In this document: one piece after another, positions 35,883 through 46,191 of the stretch
Layout: each line of letters begins with the position of its first letter
Numbering within the stretch: position 1 is the first letter of the stretch
Assembly (NCBI GenBank): GCA_018398815.1
Contig: CM031600.1
Location: 54,182,459 to 54,246,458 of the forward strand
Length of the DNA: 64,000 nucleotides
DNA from: Conus ventricosus
Lineage: Eukaryota > Mollusca > Gastropoda > Neogastropoda > Conidae
Direction of reading: 5' to 3'
The notes under the pieces: model-generated
The model's input: the letters and a program-made list of their open reading frames with translations, nothing else
Told to the model about the DNA's origin: nothing
Databases searched by the model: none
Program-made: the position numbers and the translations under genes

Positions 35883-38800
35883 ATTTTTTTTTCTTTCTCA
35901 CATTTGATCATGCAGAACAGCAAAAGTTGACAAATTGTGCAGTCCACATCACCATAATTAATTCAGAGATGTGAATGATCAGCGTTTGATTGACTTAGAA
36001 TGAAAACCAGTGACATGATTTGTCACCATGACTCAAGGATGAATAGCGCAACTGCGGGGGCTGAGTTTGACCAGCCAGACCAAGAAGTCAATTACTGAAC
36101 CAGGCCTGTAACCTGGGAAGATGAGGTAGCGTGACATTTTTCCAGACAGCCGATCCTTTTGATAAGGAAATGTGGTTCTATCCTAAAGTATACTTGTTGG
36201 GAGATGGAAAGAAGGGGGATGGGGAGGAATGGGGGGAGAGAGAGGAGGGGCTTGGGAGGTTCAGTTGCATGAAGTCAGGGAGCACAATTTTTTAATTTTA
36301 TTTTGAAAAGAAGTTTTATTTTTTTCTTACTCTTTTGTTGTGTGGAACAATATGAATTTCATCATAAACCAGCCATGCTTTCACCTGTTCTGTTCCGAGT
36401 CTCATCCAACCTGGCTATCTCTTTTTCTCTTTTTATCCTCATGTTTTTTTGCTGTTTCTGAACTTTTCTGTCGTTTTAAATATTTTTGGCCAGGTAGTTG
36501 GAAAGATTCTTCATCCAAACGGGCCCAATCATTTTTTTTTTCTGTTCTTATCCTCATATTCTTTCTCTGTTTCTTAGCTTCTTTTGTATTTTAATATTTT
36601 AGCTGGAGACTTGGGAAACAATGTTCAGAACTGGCCTGTGCAAAGTGAAGGAGAGAGAGGTCAAGATTGAGGGAGGGGGTAAGATAATATTGCTTATAGC
36701 CCAGCCGACCGCAAAGGGGTGGGGGAGAGAGGTAAAGGCTAAGGGCGAGGAGAGAAGTGGAATGGAAAAGCAAGTCTTGCATATTTTTGTGCAAGCACAA
36801 AGAAGCTGCTCTGTCCATCTGGGTGCGCGAGATAGGACCAGCGGTAGTCGATGCATGTGTACTGAGTTGGGCTTGCCAGAATCGGTTTTCAGTGTACCTA
36901 AGAACCGGGTTTTCGTTTTACCTAAGAACCATCTTGCCAGAATCGGTTTTCAGTGTACCTAAGAACCAGGCACAGCATAGAAAGCACTGACCTTTGCAGT
37001 CCACAAATATTCTTTTTTCCCTGTTCCTCATTCTTACACTACAATAATGTACAGAGCCCCAACAGCTCCTGGAAATTTCCAAATCTCAAGCCATGTGACT
37101 AACAACAAATTGAACTCACCTGACCCAATTTATAGCTTCATAGCAGCTTTGTGACCATTGAATCTCAGTCTTTGAGTATGAGCACGGGAAATATGCCATC
37201 CGAAAAAAATGTAAAAATAAATTTAGGACAGGAAATATAGCTTGTTGTTCTGTTTTCAGGTGCTTGCAGTACTTGCTTGAGCACTGCAGCGGGATGGAAC
37301 AGCAAAACCACTCATATCAAGATCTGAAACCGCAATGACTTCAATTAGTGAGCAATATTGACTTCTTCGTTGCTATGGCTGTCATTAGCGTCATCTTCCT
37401 GACCATAAACGCTGCAGTCATTGCACTTAACAGACCACTTGTCCCTCCAAAGATTGTAAGTTAATGATATTACGTTGGTTCAATATAAAGACATAAAGAT
37501 TATGCAAAGCCCAGTGTCAACCTGGGTGTAATGTCAGTGGAGGAAGGCTAGCGCACAGCCCAAACACACTCACACTTGCTTACGATCTCATTCATATACA
37601 TGCTTCGTCACATCAAACCACTAGTAAAGTCTATAACTTTACTACACATGATCATAGAACGAAACATCAATGCATTGGAATCAAATGAAATAAAACATTC
37701 TCTCTTTCCTGAACTTCACAAAATCATTTATCTAAAACATCGTTAACTAACCCGGTATAAAAGATTTCTATTTTACCTGGCCGGGTGATCTTAACTATTC
37801 ACGAATCACTGTCTTTTTCTTTTCTTTTTTTTTCTTTTCACTGTCACTTTCACAACACGACACAACTGCCGCATGGTGTTGGTCTGATGGCGCCTGGTCA
37901 GGTGAGACTGTTGGCGTTGGTCTGGGTTCTGCTGCGAAGTGACGCTGCCAGTATGAGGTCAACCCCGGTTAGGGTAGAACAGTGACTATCAACATCGATC
38001 TTTTTCTCCTTTTTTTCTTCCGCATTAAGCATTGCACTCTCTCTCTCTCTCTCTCTCTTCTAGTCTGCTCTTATCAAATGGACATGGTTGCTTTCTTTTC
38101 TTTTTTTTTTTTCTTTCTTTTCTTCTTCAAAATTAGCAACCTCTCTCTCTCTCCACATCTCTCCTCAGTCCTTCCTCTGCAGACTATCTCATGCTAATCT
38201 CTCAACTTGGTTCTCTTCTCTCCTCATCTCTCTCTCTCTCTGCCCTTCTCTCCTGCAGAGCTCCACTCAGAACCTCTCTCCCCCTCTCTCTCTCTTCGTT
38301 CTTCCCCTCTTTCTCTCCTCTCTTCATCTCTCTGCCTTTTCCCTCGTGCAGAGACTACACCTAAAACCTCCTCATCTCTCTGTCTCTGTCGTTCTCATCC
38401 CCCTGCCTTCCTGTAGGCGAAGCCTACTCTCCCGAACTTCCCCTCTCTCTCTCTCTGTCTGTTCGTTTTTTCCCTCCCCTTGTCCCTTTCCTCTCCCTCA
38501 CACATTCCTTTATGCTCTAACCCCGGTCCAAGGGCCAGAAACCATTGGTCAGTATTTTTACCGCCCTGAACCCGAAGTTATCCCCCTCAATTCCATTGGA
38601 TGTTCAAATCATGACAGTCCCGTCACACGCCTTACTCTCTGTGGTGGTCAATTGGTCATTTAATTGATTAGCTAGATTTCACCCCCACCACACACTACCT
38701 TTCCCTCTCCCTTTCCGCTTTAACCTGCGACGTCCGACTAACAATGACTTTGGGTTCCACAAATTGGCCGGATAAGGCGGGCCCAGGCCTGAGACTCGTC

Positions 38801-41800
38801 TGGGCAGACATCGGGGCGTCGGTCAAAGCCGTTTAGTCGTCTGGCGGGACAGAACGTCTCTTTTGGAGCCTCCCCCTATGCTTAATTGGCCGACCCGACC
38901 TTGGGCCCGTCTTTCTGACGCCTAGAATGTTTGATTTTGGACTTATGTCCAGTTGGAGGGGGCCGACGACTGACCACACTTGGGTTGTGTTGAATTTGAC
39001 CGTGACAATTTCCCCCTTGCAAAAGACTATCACCGCTTTGTCTCAAAACAAGGGTACAAAAAGACAACAACCGAATTTGCGACACATAGCTACACGCGCA
39101 AAGTTTAAAAAAAAATACTTTACAACAACGGTTTATAAGTTATAAAATATATTTTATGAATACCACTCCAATGAGTTATCATTGACGTGCGCTCTGCGTT
39201 ATTTCAACCATTTTATAACGACCTCGTGCGCACCAAGCAATCCCCCTACCTGCGGATTTCCCATATCTTCTCTTCACAATTCTTATGAAAAGCACAATAT
39301 AATATGACACGATCCATGACACTTCACTGAGGAATCTCCATCCTCACTTATTGCAAATAATGCATCACTACCCCAAGCGACTGTATGCTCCAAGCATAAC
39401 TACATCCCCATGAAAAGTCCACAAAGAAAATATAAACAAGTCTCACACAAAAAAAATATGAACCATAGCCAACTGGAATGAACAATCAACATAACGTGAT
39501 CAACACAATTATCAACAAAGCCCCCCGGGATATGACTGACCCCACTGATTGCAGTTTTGCAGACTACGCGATTTAAAAATAGTCAGCTCCGACATTCTGT
39601 CGACCTGGATGTACTGCACTCGGTACCTGTAGGCTGCAGTGCCATTCCCCAACGCAGACCCTGCTGTTTTCAGCTGTGGCCTCTTGCAGGAATTGAGTGG
39701 TTGGTGATCTGTCTCTATCACAACTCTTTCCCATACAAGTATTGTGGAACTTCTCACGGCCCACACACAGCTAAACACTCCTTCTCTACAGTTGCGTACC
39801 CTTCTTCACACTTTGTCAACTTCCTGCTGGCATACCTCACAGGAAACTCGACCCCTTCATGCTCCTGCAGCAATACTGCACCTACCCACCGCCTGATCAT
39901 CTGTCCGCAACAAAAATGGTTTGGACATACTGGTACTTCAAGAGGGGAGGGGAACCTAGTCTTTCCAACACCGTCTGCAGTGCTTCTCTGCAGCGTCTGA
40001 CCATTCGACCACTGCCGTTTCCCGCCTTGATTCAAATCACTGAGAGGACTCGTGATTGCTGCGAAATTGGAACAAACTCCCCATAGAACCCAATAAAACC
40101 TAGCAGACCCTGACTTCTGTTTTTGGGCTTTGGTCTCTCTGAATCATCTTCTCCACCTTTCCTCTTTCCGGCGCTTTGTGTCGCCTCCGACAACAAAACC
40201 TAGGAACCCTACTGTCTAACCCTTCATACATGACCATTTCCCGTATGACTCTTCTGGGAACTTTGGCCAACAAAATCTCACCTTCTTCTGCTGGTCTCTT
40301 TCGCCTCAACAATGATTGCTGCTGCGCCATGTTCTGCGTCTCACGCTGAATATATTTGCGGAGGAAATTTGCATGGAAAAGTTTTGGTTTTTCCATTCAC
40401 ATCAATTCGGTAATCTCGACCGAAACCCTTTTCAGTGATGGTGAATGGTCCTTTCCAATCATCATCCCCTTGTTGTGACCCCCTGGGAAGCAGTACCAGG
40501 ACTTGATCTCCCCCCTTGAGGTTGCTTCCTCACCTTCCTGCCACATTTTCTTCTTCTGAACGACCCCAGCCTTCTGCAAACTTTCCTTTGCACCTTACAC
40601 GTCCCAAACCTGTGCCCACCTTTGGAACAGGACGAGATTGGGCCAATCAGATCGACGCCACTCTCCTGAACGGGGTTCAATTAAAGGGGATGTTTAAGAG
40701 GCGCCTTCCTCTTCACCCCTCTTGTGGCTGACCTTTGACACACTCACATACAAAGCAGAAACGTTTTATGTCTGCCATTGCTCCTGGCCAATGAAAGTCA
40801 TCAAAGATTCGGTCAGCTGTTTTGCTGGTGCCGGATGACCCGCCATGAGCGACTCGTGACCCACTGACATACAGTGTCACGATAACTGCTGGTAAACCCC
40901 TAACTGAGTGGTCACCTTTCCTGTCTTCCCCTTGGTGAACACTCGTACAACAGCCCGCCTTTCACAAGAAATTCCCGTCTCACCTCCTCTAACCTCCTGT
41001 TTCTCTCCACCTCTTGCCAACTCCCCAAGACTTCACGAGCGAAGGGTCTTGTTCTGCGCTGCCCCAAACTCATCAGGCGACACGTCTATGCCCGACTTCC
41101 TTCCTGAACAACTAACGTTTTAACAACCTTTTCCTCCTTCTTGCTCCGTGTCTGAACTGCTGCCCCTGTAGCAGTCAACAACTCAGGATCCCCTGGATCC
41201 CTTGCACCTGGAATATTTCCAATGTCAGATCGTGAAGGGGTTTCTCCATCACCAACGCAGACAAATCGCCTAAAGAAAAGGGTACGTACTTCTATCTTAG
41301 CAACTGGAAACTCCCTCACAGTGCCCTCGATTAGAGTACAGGTCGGATTTGCCCCGTCAAATCCCCTTTATCGACCAGCGTTGTTCGTACTACCCCGCAT
41401 GAACAACCCGTGTCTCGTAACACTTTCACCCTCTGCTGGCCAAACCACCCTTCTTCCACTGGTAACGAACCACTCAGCCTAGTGCCCCCATCCCTGACAC
41501 TGACTGCTGTCCATGCTAGCCATAGGCTGCACTCCACCCTCTTCAGACTGAATCCCTTTTGGGTTCCACTGCAGGTCGTTTCCCTTTACGACCCTTATCC
41601 ACCTCTTGCAAGGCTGCTGCCTTCTGGAACCTCATGCGACAATCCCTCGCCACATTCCCTTCTTGTGACAAATGAAACACCTAATGGGCCCTTTGCCCTT
41701 CCTTCTGCCCCACCACGGGTTTGCAGACTTTGCAGAAAACTCCCCTGGGCTCCTTGCACTCTTCTCACCTGTGCCTACACCTGTTTCTCCTGCACCTTAG

Positions 41801-44800
41801 TGCCCAAACGTGCCTCTCTATACACCCTGCGAACTTCAGCAACTCTCCTGCTGTCTCTGGGTGTCTCTCTTTCAAAAGTATGGTTAACTCAGGGCCGCAA
41901 CCTGACAAATCTGTTTCCTTCATAACTAGCTCTTTCAATTCAGCGAACTCCTTCTTCGTACCGCTCAACTCTAATTGTTGTTCAATAGGTGTTCTTTTCT
42001 TCCACCATTATATCTCTTTTTTTTTTTTTCTGAACAAAATTTTATTACTACGACAGCCAAACTGGTGGTTTCCGACACGAGTGACGTAATAGCACAATCC
42101 TATGAATGATAATATTACTTGGGACAACGTAATTAGTTTTTATAAGACGCCCCGCGCCTGACCCAACTATGAGAGCGAATTATAGGGAATCTGTGCGAAA
42201 TGAGTACTTGGGGCTGAAATGCCAAGCCTAGTATTAACTATCTTGAAGCAATGCCAAGCCTAGTATTTAACACTTGGGAACATACAGTAAGACAACCCCT
42301 TTTCTAAAGGGTTACAATACTTGAATCCCACCCAGCTTCCTCTCTGAGAAGTTGAACAATTATAATAAAAGGGCCAGAATATCCCGGCAAGCTCGCCAAT
42401 AAATTGTCCACCTCGGGGTAATGTCAGTGGAGGGAAAGGGCTAGCGCACAGCCCAAACCACTCACAGCTTGCTTACGATCTCATTCAAAATCATGCATTT
42501 CGTCACATCAAACCACTAGTAAAGTCTATAACTTTACTACACATGATCATGAACGAAACATCAATGCATATGGAATCAAATGAAATAAAACATTCTCTCT
42601 TTCCTGAACTTCACAAAATCATTTATCTAAAACATCGTTAACTAACCCGGGGATAAATGATTTCTACTTTACCTGGCCAGGTGATCTTAACTATTCACGA
42701 ATCACTGTCTTTTCTTTTCTTTTTTTTTTTTTTCACTGTCACTTTCACAACACGACACCCAAATGCCGGCAACTGGTGTTGGTCTGATGGCGCCTGGTCA
42801 GGGGAGACTGTTGGCGTTGGTCTGTGGTTCTGCTTGGCGAAGTGACGCTGCCAGGTAGAGGTCGAACCCCCGTTAGGGGAGAACAGTGACTATCAACATC
42901 GATCGTTCTCCTTCTTTCTTCCTGCATTAACGCATTGCACTCTCTCTCTCTCTCTCTCTCTCTAGTCTGCTCTTATCAAATGGACATGGTTGCTTTTCTT
43001 TCTTTTTTCTTTTCTTTCTTTTCTTCTTCATAAATTTAGCAACTCTCTCTCTCTCTCCACATCTCTCCTCAGTCCTTCCCTGCAGACTATCTCATGCTAA
43101 TCTCTCAACTTGGTTCTCTTTCTCCTCATCTCTCTCTCTCTCTGCCCTTCTCTCCTGCAGAGCTCCACTCAGAACCTCTCTCCCCCTCTCTCTCTCTTCG
43201 TTCTTCCCCTCGTTCTCTCCTCTCTTCATCTCTCTGCCTTTCCCTCGGCAGAGACTACACCTAAAACCTCCTCATCTCTCTGTCTCTGTTCGTTCTCATC
43301 TCCCTGCCTTCCTGTAGGCGAGAGCCTACTCTCCCGAACTTCCCCTCTCTCTCTCTCTGTCTGTTCGTTTTTTCCTCCCCTTGTCCCTTTCTCTCCCTCA
43401 CACTTCCTTTATGCTCTAACCCCGTGTCCAAGGCCAGTACCATTGGTCAGTATTTTTACCGCCCTGACACCCGAAGTTATCCCCCTCTAATTCCATTGGA
43501 TGTTCAAATCATGACAGTCCCGTCTACACGCCTTACTCTCTGTGGTGGTCAATTGGTCATTTAATTGATTAGCTAGATTTCACCCCCACCACACACTACC
43601 TTCTCCCTCTCCCTTTCCTGCTTTAACCTGCGACGTCCGACTAACAATGACGTTGGTTCCACAAATTGGCCGGATAAGGCTGGCCCAGGCACTGAGACTC
43701 GTCTGGGCAGACATCGAGGCGTCGGTCAAAGCCGCTTAGTCGTCTGGCGGGACAGAACGTCTCTGTGGAGCCTCTCCCCTATGCTTAATTGGCCGGACCC
43801 GACCTGTGGGCCCGTCTTTCTGACGCCTAGAATGTTTGAGTTTGGACTTATGTCCAGTTGGAGTGGCCGACGATGACCACACTTCGGTTGTGTTGAATTT
43901 TGACCGTGACAGTCAGCCAAATATGCCTTTTATTAATGTTTATACTATATCAGTGATTTTCTAAAATGTTTTAAAATCTTTTGATATATATTTCATGCAT
44001 TTTTTATCATGTGTACAGGTAGCTGTGAATGCCATTGTATCATGAAGATGTGTCTGTAGAGAGAAATGTTCTATGTACACATAGAGATCAGGACCACACA
44101 CAGATCTGAAGTGTGATGGGATAGCAGCCTTAGCAGGATTTCAAATGCTTGGTTTGCAACAAAAGCAAAGGCATAGCAGAAAAGAACATGTTTTCCCAGT
44201 CTACTGTGGTATTTCTGTCTGGTCAGCTATCAGTTATGACTAAAGTCTTCAATAACATATGTTCTATAACAGCTATATTCCCAGTTACATCAAGTGAATC
44301 AGACTGATGTTATGTACTATGTCGTTGGACGGATGTGGTGGTGTTCTCTAGAGGGAGAGCTGACTCACGCTGACTCTGCAACTAAGCAATTATTGTCGTC
44401 AGTGGGGGGCTTAGTAGAAGGTGTCCTGCATATGTTGGATCAGAACAGGCACTACTGAACACCACTGAAGTGACTTGGCAGCAATGCAATGTGTCCTCCG
44501 GCAGGTTGACTGATTGCCGGTGCTGGGGCTGCGGGCAGAGTTGTGGTTGTGGATGGCGGGCCGGCTCAGAATGAGCGGTGTGGGTGCAATGCCACTGATG
44601 TTGCACAGAAGATGGGATAGCAGAAAGAAAAAAAAAGTGTTAGGTGCTACTGGTGGTGTTCGTACCATGTTTCTTTGAATGTTCTGCTTTTATTCTAGTG
44701 TAGTTGGTATTTCTGAATATCATTCTTTTTTTCTGAAAAATGTCAGGGTCAGGAAGCAATTTTGTTTTCTAGAGGGCTACAAAACTTGAATAGCGAATTT

Positions 44801-46191
44801 GAAAAAAAGTTATCTTATTTGGTATTGAAACAACTGCAACATTGATTTTAGAGTGTGAAACAAACCAACATTTAACTTTTGAAACTTTTGTTCTTTTTAA
44901 TAAAAAGACACATTATCTAGTAAATGTTGCAAGTCTAAATAGCATGAAAATTCTTCTTTTTTTTTATTAAAACAAAAATGAAAATAATAGTAGTCAATGA
45001 AATGTCCTACACATGTCTTTTTCTGTGTTCTGTATAGTAACTGGTGTGATGACTCGCCTTGTTTCTGAGAATCTGGAATCCATTCACAAACTTGTCTCCA
45101 CTCCCACTTCTGGGTCGTCTCCAACACAGCCATTGAAGTGGCAGACAAGAGCAGGCATACCTGTACAGTCTGAATTCTTTCTGGGCCCTCATTATCAATT
45201 CAGTGTTGCCTACACATCTGTCCATAATCATGTTTAGTGAATAGTCACCCATCTGTGTCATTCATGGTAATGTTCAACATGAGCTGAAAAACAGTTCGTA
45301 AAAACATTTTAGATGTAAATTGAAGCACCTTCTTAATGGTTGCCCTTTTAGCAATGACCTGTGTCTTCAAACAGATTATCTAAGTGCTCCAAGCTTCCAA
45401 AATTACCTGTATGAGAATGAATTGTATGGTCACCCACAATAACTTTCATGAATAAGTGGAACAGAGCTGAATTGTTAGCTAGTAATCATGAATGCATGGT
45501 ACAGGGAGGGAGGTTGGGGGTAGGGGAGGATATGTAAGGTGTTAATTGGAGTAAAATGAAATGCAATCTGCTTTCAGGATCTGCCTGCATGTGGCCTGCT
45601 TAGCACCCTGGTGCTGCTATCGTCTGTGATTCTGGGTGTATCTCTGACAAAGCTGGGCAACTCCACGGCTGTCAAAGAGGCTGGACTGGTCTTTCATGGC
45701 ATGGAGGCTGCTCTGGTGATACTTGCTTTGATTTCATTGAATTTTATTTGTTGTATTTGATTTTTGAAGTGTCATTTTTTTATTTTGTGCTTAAAAAAAA
45801 TTCTTTGGGTATTATTAGTGAGGTGATTTAACATGTGTATGTATGTGTGCATGTGTATACTGTATGATTATGTCAGTTAATTTTTCATTGTAAATATAAG
45901 AGAAAAGAGGAAGAGGTATTTCTTGGGTTTGGGCCATTTATGCCATTAAAGTGAGTGCATCTTACGACATTACATCATGTGAAATGACAGAACATCAGCT
46001 TGAAATAATTTCATGTCAGATTACTTTTAATGTTCAATTGTTATCGATTTGTTGCAGGCATTTGGCTTCATGGCTGGCGTCTGCTTGCGTGCAGCACATG
46101 GTTTGCCTTTCGGGCCAAGATGATGGAAGGGGAGATCCCCACAGAGCAGACTCGCTCCATTGCTGAACTTCCAGGAGACATCCCAACCTAG
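22818..46191 (+). CDS. Predicted four-pass membrane protein, MARVEL-like (4 exons)
   Basis: Four exons in phase 0 give about 177 residues: 22818-22880, 30816-31013, 45578-45715 and 46058-46191, ending in TAG. Four hydrophobic spans are visible. They are [13 protein letters not shown] (about residues 18-36), [20 protein letters not shown] (about 56-78), [19 protein letters not shown] (about 93-112) and AFGFMAGV through WFAFR (about 134-156). The tail is hydrophilic and ends [11 protein letters not shown]. The layout of four spans with a short N-terminus and a basic residue after the last span resembles MARVEL-domain proteins that act at vesicles and junctions. The family call is an inference and no signature motif proves it. 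Exon 2 occurs twice in the contig. Exons 2 and 4 each need one-base corrections. Divergent from IFT172. Confidence 0.72.
23036..23069. repeat. Poly-G tract (34 bp)
   Basis: Follows a GT repeat in intron 1 of the MARVEL-like gene. Confidence 0.95.
23226..23279 (+). mobile_element. Short retroposon 3' end with (AAG)n tail
   Basis: The unit GCTGGTGACCTACTCGTTTT to AACCAGTATTTTAGG plus (AAG)n matches 21786-21843 in reverse orientation. It lies in intron 1 of the MARVEL-like gene. Confidence 0.75.
23440..26860 (-). pseudogene. LINE (CR1/jockey-like) with PHD finger, endonuclease and reverse transcriptase, broken
   Basis: Minus strand. The 5' part has a PHD-type zinc finger remnant ([12 protein letters not shown], about 26580-26540). 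The apurinic-type endonuclease follows at 26280-25840, with NCQSI at its start, WLTP and GGDFNLPG. The linker is at 25441-25061. The reverse transcriptase runs from [10 protein letters not shown] (about 24930) through VTPVFKKG to [10 protein letters not shown] and FADDT (about 24380-24290). A C-terminal stretch with YLGVTI follows and the element ends near 23470 at a C-rich tract. Frames change at several points, so it is not active. It lies in intron 1 of the MARVEL-like gene. Confidence 0.9.
27879..28272 (+). mobile_element. tRNA-derived SINE with a different 3' module, (AAG)n tail
   Basis: The head at 27891-27958 has the same A and B boxes as the SINE at 449-847, and the first body part through GACTATAAACCGAGG matches too. 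After that the sequence differs (TCTAGTCTGTGTCACATGCA) and ends in (AAG)n. The short duplication agaagtg flanks it (27872-27878 and 28273-28279). The parallel segment at 34201-34260 lacks it, giving the empty site. Confidence 0.92.
28653..28770. repeat. (TA)n microsatellite
   Basis: Long TA repeat in the first haplotype copy. The second copy (34594-34655) is shorter and interrupted by an insertion. Confidence 0.95.
28797..28826 (+). mobile_element. 30-bp 5'-truncated copy of the ultra-short retroposon, 12-bp TSD
   Basis: Only the 3' 30 bp of the unit (CTGGGCTATAAGCAACATTA and on) between exact copies of tgttgtgggaga at 28785-28796 and 28827-28838. The same insertion is in the second haplotype copy near 35080. 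Confidence 0.85.
30816..31013 (+). CDS. MARVEL-like gene exon 2 (first copy)
   Basis: Acceptor TTTTCAG, donor ATT|GTAAGT. It begins [20 protein letters not shown] and ends [14 protein letters not shown]. The 198 nt equal 66 codons, but there is a lost base near 30880 (GAACGAAG) and an extra T near 30945 (CATTTAG). Both are corrected by the second copy at 37260-37455. Confidence 0.78.
32687..33000 (-). mobile_element. 3' end of a second LINE, running into the gap
   Basis: On the minus strand the segment encodes [17 protein letters not shown], typical of the C-terminal end of jockey/CR1-type LINE proteins. It ends in a 3' UTR with a tandem TGATCC repeat (32690-32715). The parallel haplotype segment lacks it: 45535 continues with unique sequence instead. 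Confidence 0.75.
33001..34000. other. Assembly gap (1000 N)
   Basis: Exactly 1000 N, a placeholder gap size. It separates two haplotype-like copies of the same intron segment. Confidence 1.
34660..35045. mobile_element. Insertion present in one haplotype copy
   Basis: About 385 bp inserted in the (TA)n tract relative to the first copy (near 28760). It contains unique sequence (34664-34890), a T run of about 50, and an ultra-short retroposon. No protein or tRNA head was recognised. Confidence 0.6.
34964..35037 (+). mobile_element. Copy of the ultra-short retroposon (near full length)
   Basis: Starts at ACGTGGTGAC like the 55270 copy and runs to an ATTTATTTATC tail. It sits beside a long T tract inside a haplotype-specific insertion. 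Confidence 0.7.
35805..35882. repeat. Poly-C tract (78 bp)
   Basis: Uninterrupted C run. The matching place in the first copy (about 29486-29508) is two short C runs, so the tract is highly variable or mis-sized. Confidence 0.9.
36682..36722 (-). mobile_element. Truncated copy of the ultra-short retroposon
   Basis: The reverse complement shows GCGGTCGGCTGGGCTATAAG. It interrupts a GAGG-rich tract and is absent from the matching place in the first copy (about 30290-30305), so it is a haplotype difference. Confidence 0.75.
37260..37455 (+). other. MARVEL-like gene exon 2 (second copy)
   Basis: Same exon as 30816-31013 on the alternative haplotype segment. It has the correct GTCATTAGCGTC but loses other bases, so it is 196 nt. 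The two copies together give one open frame of 66 codons. Confidence 0.78.
37515..39007 (-). repeat. 3' LTR (in element orientation)
   Basis: About 1493 bp. It matches the other LTR with mainly one-base indels, suggesting a recent insertion seen through sequencing noise. Ends are TGTCACGG ... GGTTGACA on the minus strand. Confidence 0.9.
39008..39020 (-). other. Polypurine tract of the LTR element
   Basis: GCAAGGGGGAAAT on the minus strand, directly before the 3' LTR's TGTCACGG. This fixes the transcription direction. Confidence 0.8.
42381..42398 (-). other. Primer-binding site of the LTR element
   Basis: TGGCGAGCTTGCCGGGAT on the minus strand, six bases inside the 5' LTR. It starts with TGG as expected for pairing to a tRNA 3' CCA end. 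The tRNA was not identified. Confidence 0.6.
42405..43911 (-). repeat. 5' LTR (in element orientation)
   Basis: About 1507 bp, TG...CA ends (TGTCACGG ... GGTGGACA on the minus strand). It matches 37515-39007 closely. It contains CT-rich microsatellites. Confidence 0.9.
45578..45715 (+). CDS. MARVEL-like gene exon 3
   Basis: Forty-six codons, from [20 protein letters not shown] to HGMEAAL. Acceptor CTTTCAG, donor CTG|GTGATA. It holds the third membrane span. Confidence 0.78.
46058..46191 (+). CDS. MARVEL-like gene exon 4 with stop codon
   Basis: Acceptor GTTGCAG. It begins [10 protein letters not shown] and, after one missing base near 46088, continues [20 protein letters not shown] and then [13 protein letters not shown] and TAG. 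The exon is 134 nt and one more base gives 45 codons including the stop. Confidence 0.75.

Larger units (their letters stand above)
37515..43911 (-). mobile_element. Ty3/gypsy LTR retrotransposon, degraded internal region, 5-bp TSD
   Basis: The element is bounded by 1.5-kb LTRs and transcribed on the minus strand. In order there are a SCAN-like gag part (about 41970-41765), a zinc-knuckle-like CFICHK (about 41680), a retropepsin region with RDTGCS (about 41430), an integrase zinc-binding part ([10 protein letters not shown], about 40820), the integrase core start VDLIGPIS (about 40650) and an integrase C-terminus with [11 protein letters not shown] (about 40370). The RT end/RNase H follows ([10 protein letters not shown] about 39930; ETDHQPL about 39700). 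Many frame breaks and apparent internal losses mean it is not intact. The target duplication gtcag follows the right end (43912-43916). The left flank reads gcccag (37509-37514), a likely noisy version of it. Confidence 0.9.
27596..45535. repeat. Two copies of one intron/exon-2 segment (haplotypes placed in tandem)
   Basis: 27596-32690 corresponds to 34001-37514 joined to 43912-45535. The order of landmarks is the same, including exon 2, the (TA)n and (GT)n tracts and the C run. The differences are insertions in one copy only: the SINE at 27879, the block at 34660-35045, the unit at 36682, the LTR element at 37515, and the LINE at 32687. Confidence 0.88.
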
